The position numbers were made by a program, and so were the translations under genes. The notes under the pieces were generated by a model that was given only the letters and a program-made list of their open reading frames with translations, searched no databases and had not been told where the DNA came from. 64,000 nucleotides of DNA from Deroplatys truncata (Eukaryota; Arthropoda; Insecta; Mantodea; Mantidae): contig CM060983.1 of assembly GCA_030765065.1 (NCBI GenBank), positions 49,350,067 through 49,414,066 of the forward strand. Direction: 5' to 3'. Numbering within the stretch: the first letter of the stretch is position 1; the number at the start of each line of letters is the position of its first letter. Below are positions 62,480 to 64,000 of the stretch, piece by piece.

Positions 62480-63828
62480 TACTTTCTCTACCATGTATAG
62501 TAAGTAGGGGAAGTATTGCATTCCACCCAAAAATTCGATACCGAGATTTCACCGGAAATATATGTTTTGAGACCTCCTGAATCCAAAAAAAGGATTTTTG
62601 TAAACATGTCCGAATGTGTGTGTTTGTGTGTGTGTGTGTGTCTGTGTGTCTGTGTGTCTGTCTGTGTGTCTGTCTGTATGTGTGTGTGTGTCTGTGTGTC
62701 TGTCTGTGTGTCTGTCTGTGTGTGTGTGTGTCTGTGTGTCTGTGTGTCTGTGTGTCTGTCTGTGTGTGTGTCTGTGTGTGTGTGTCTGTGTGTCTGTGTG
62801 TCTGTGTGTCTGTGTGTCTGTCTGTCTGTGTGTGTGTCTGTGTGTCTGTGTGTCTGTGTGTCTGTGTGTCTGTGTGTCTGCGTGTCTGTGTGTCTGTGTG
62901 TCTGTGTGTCTGTCTGTCTGTGTGTCTGTGTGTCTGTGTGTCTGTGTGTCTGTGTGTCTGTGTGTCTGTCTGTGTGTGTGTCTGTCTGTCTGTGTGTCTG
63001 TGTGTCTGTGTGTCTGTGTGTCTGTGTGTCTGTGTGTCTGTGTGTCTGTGTGTCTGTCTGTCTGTGTGTCTGTCTGTCTGTGTGTCTGTGTGTCTGTGTG
63101 TCTGTGTGTGTGTCTGTGTGTGTGTGTGTCTGTGAACAGCATAACTCAGAAACGAACAGTCGGATAAACACCAAACTTGGTATTTAGGTTCAGTATCTTC
63201 CAGAGATGCGACACGAAGGTTTTCAAGAAAATCCCCCACCCCAGACTACCCTTTACATGGAACATTTTTCGAAAATTTTAATTTTCTCAAAAACGGCTCT
63301 AACGATTGTGATTAAAATATTATATGTTTAAGATATTGTCATGACAAATAAAATGTATATCTCGAATTTTCTGCGAATGTCTCCAAAAATATTCTTCATT
63401 GTGAACGACTTTTGCATAACTGGTAAACCATAAGAGATAGACAAAATTTTACTACACAAAAAATGTAGATCGCGTTAAAATACACAACTTATGTCATATA
63501 CGTTTCTTTTGCTGAGTGAACCGTTTTCGAGATATTGCTTGTTATTTCCTTAAATTTTCCAATACTTATACTTTTTCTCAAATTCGTTATTCATTTTTTT
63601 ATGTCCTGAACATGCAAAGAGAATGGAATTCGCCACATAGCAACTAGCGTTAAAATATTTGACTATCGCTTAAAAGCTACCATATTCCCCTTGCATCTAC
63701 AAGAAAATTACCAATAATATTGACATCTCGATATCTCGATTAACATGAAGCATATGGAGAATAGGCGTTTGTAAAATTAGATTGTACAAGAGTAGAGAAA
63801 GTTATGTGAGTGTAACACATCAGATTTT
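62480..63828 (-). repeat. R1 repeat, full-length reverse copy with giant microsatellite
   Basis: Starts TTACTTTCTCTACCATGTAT with AGTAAGTAGGGG and ends AAGAGTAGAGAAAGTTATGT then CACATCAGATTTTT. Outside the microsatellite it is close to the reference copy at 48920-49845. CATGTCCGAATGTGTGTG starts the tract and GTGAACAGCATAACTCAGAA ends it, the same two borders as in every other copy. Confidence 0.9.
62614..63133. repeat. Giant TGTG/TCTG microsatellite, about 520 bp
   Basis: An irregular mix of GT and CTGT, mostly as the eight-base step TGTGTCTG, with a few interruptions such as TGTATG near 62676 and TGCGTG near 62880. It gives several overlapping long but meaningless ORFs on both strands (Cys-Val-Ser repeats on plus, Thr-Asp-Arg-His repeats on minus). 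It lies wholly inside an R1 copy at the family's fixed microsatellite position. Confidence 0.98.
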
Positions 63829-64000
63829 TTATGTCCTGGACATGCAAAGAGAATGGAATACTCCACATAGCAACAAGCTCTTAAAGTATTTGACTATCGC
63901 TTAAAGCCTAGCAATTCCCCTTGCATCTACAAGAAAATTAGCAATAAGATTAATATCTCGATTAACATGAATTATAAAGTTTGTAAAAATAGTTTTTACA
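63829..64000 (-). repeat. R1 repeat, partial reverse copy cut by window edge
   Basis: TATGTCCTGGACATGCAAAG, CACATAGCAACAAGCTCTTA, ATTTGACTATCGCTTAAAGC and TTTGTAAAAATAGTTTTTAC follow R1 reverse order. It joins the preceding copy at the TTTTT after CAGA, so this is a further head-to-tail neighbour starting within the unit. Confidence 0.8.

Noticed and set aside
62442..63239. ORFs of 170-265 codons with Thr-Asp-Arg-His or Cys-Val-Ser repeats
   Set aside because: They are translations of the GT/CTGT microsatellite, open in several frames on both strands at once, so they are not genes.

Overview
This window shows no recognisable host gene. It is AT-rich, repeat-dense intergenic DNA from an animal, most probably an arthropod and plausibly an insect with a large genome. 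The evidence is at least six relics of mariner-type transposases from several lineages, a Tc1-like element with a TA duplication, pogo/Tigger-like relics, tRNA-headed SINEs, LTR-like repeats, a non-LTR retrotransposon tail, and very long GT/CTGT and AAT microsatellites. I saw no bacterial features, operons, CRISPR array or convincing cellular exon. Species assignment is inference; the transposon types are read from the sequence.

The dominant component is one dispersed family, called R1 here, about 800-930 bp long and present in more than twenty full or partial copies from about 1.9 kb to the right edge. Its forward orientation (+) starts near TCTGATGTGTTACACTCAC, continues with ATGACTTTCTCTAC, and ends with the short palindrome TACTATACGTAGTA followed by GAGAAAGTAAAAA. 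Both ends carry ACTTTCTCTAC in inverted orientation. A GT/CTGT microsatellite sits at one fixed internal position and has grown to about 520 bp in the last large copy. A diverged subfamily, R1b, uses CATGACATCGCGAGAAAC-type internal sequence. Copies lie head-to-tail, inverted, and folded back on themselves.

Layout: 0-5 kb has LTR-like repeats (two of them in a large inverted arrangement), a mariner relic and an R1b piece. 5-14 kb has a LINE C-terminal relic, long SINEs, R1 copies and an internally deleted mariner. 14-25 kb has a SINE with 105/160-bp units, pogo and mariner N-terminal relics, an inverted R1 pair, an R1 copy split by an LTR-like insert, and a 934-bp element with 12-bp inverted ends. 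25-30 kb has a Tc1-like element split by a SINE with a 12-bp target duplication, then two long SINEs in opposite orientation. 30-38 kb has an R1b copy with an internal 116-bp tandem expansion, a tRNA-like plus 5S-like segment, a Tigger-like relic and a clean 77-bp tandem array. 38-51 kb has a GC-rich SINE, a second LTR-like type, a SINE inserted in R1, a mariner whose catalytic triad is intact but whose frame is broken, and more R1. 51-64 kb has largely unassigned DNA, a 739-bp long-TIR transposon remnant, a mariner with complete ends but deleted interior, a PIF/Harbinger-like MITE with a TTA duplication, and a cluster of R1 copies around the giant microsatellite.

Nothing here works together as a pathway. 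The order of events can be read from nesting: R1 copies were already present when LTR-like and SINE copies inserted into them, and the Tc1-like element predates its SINE. The most interesting candidate is R1 itself, a non-autonomous family of uncertain class with a fixed microsatellite nursery, subterminal inverted repeats and a terminal palindrome, reminiscent of Helentron-associated (DINE-1/HINE-like) elements. That classification is a hypothesis.
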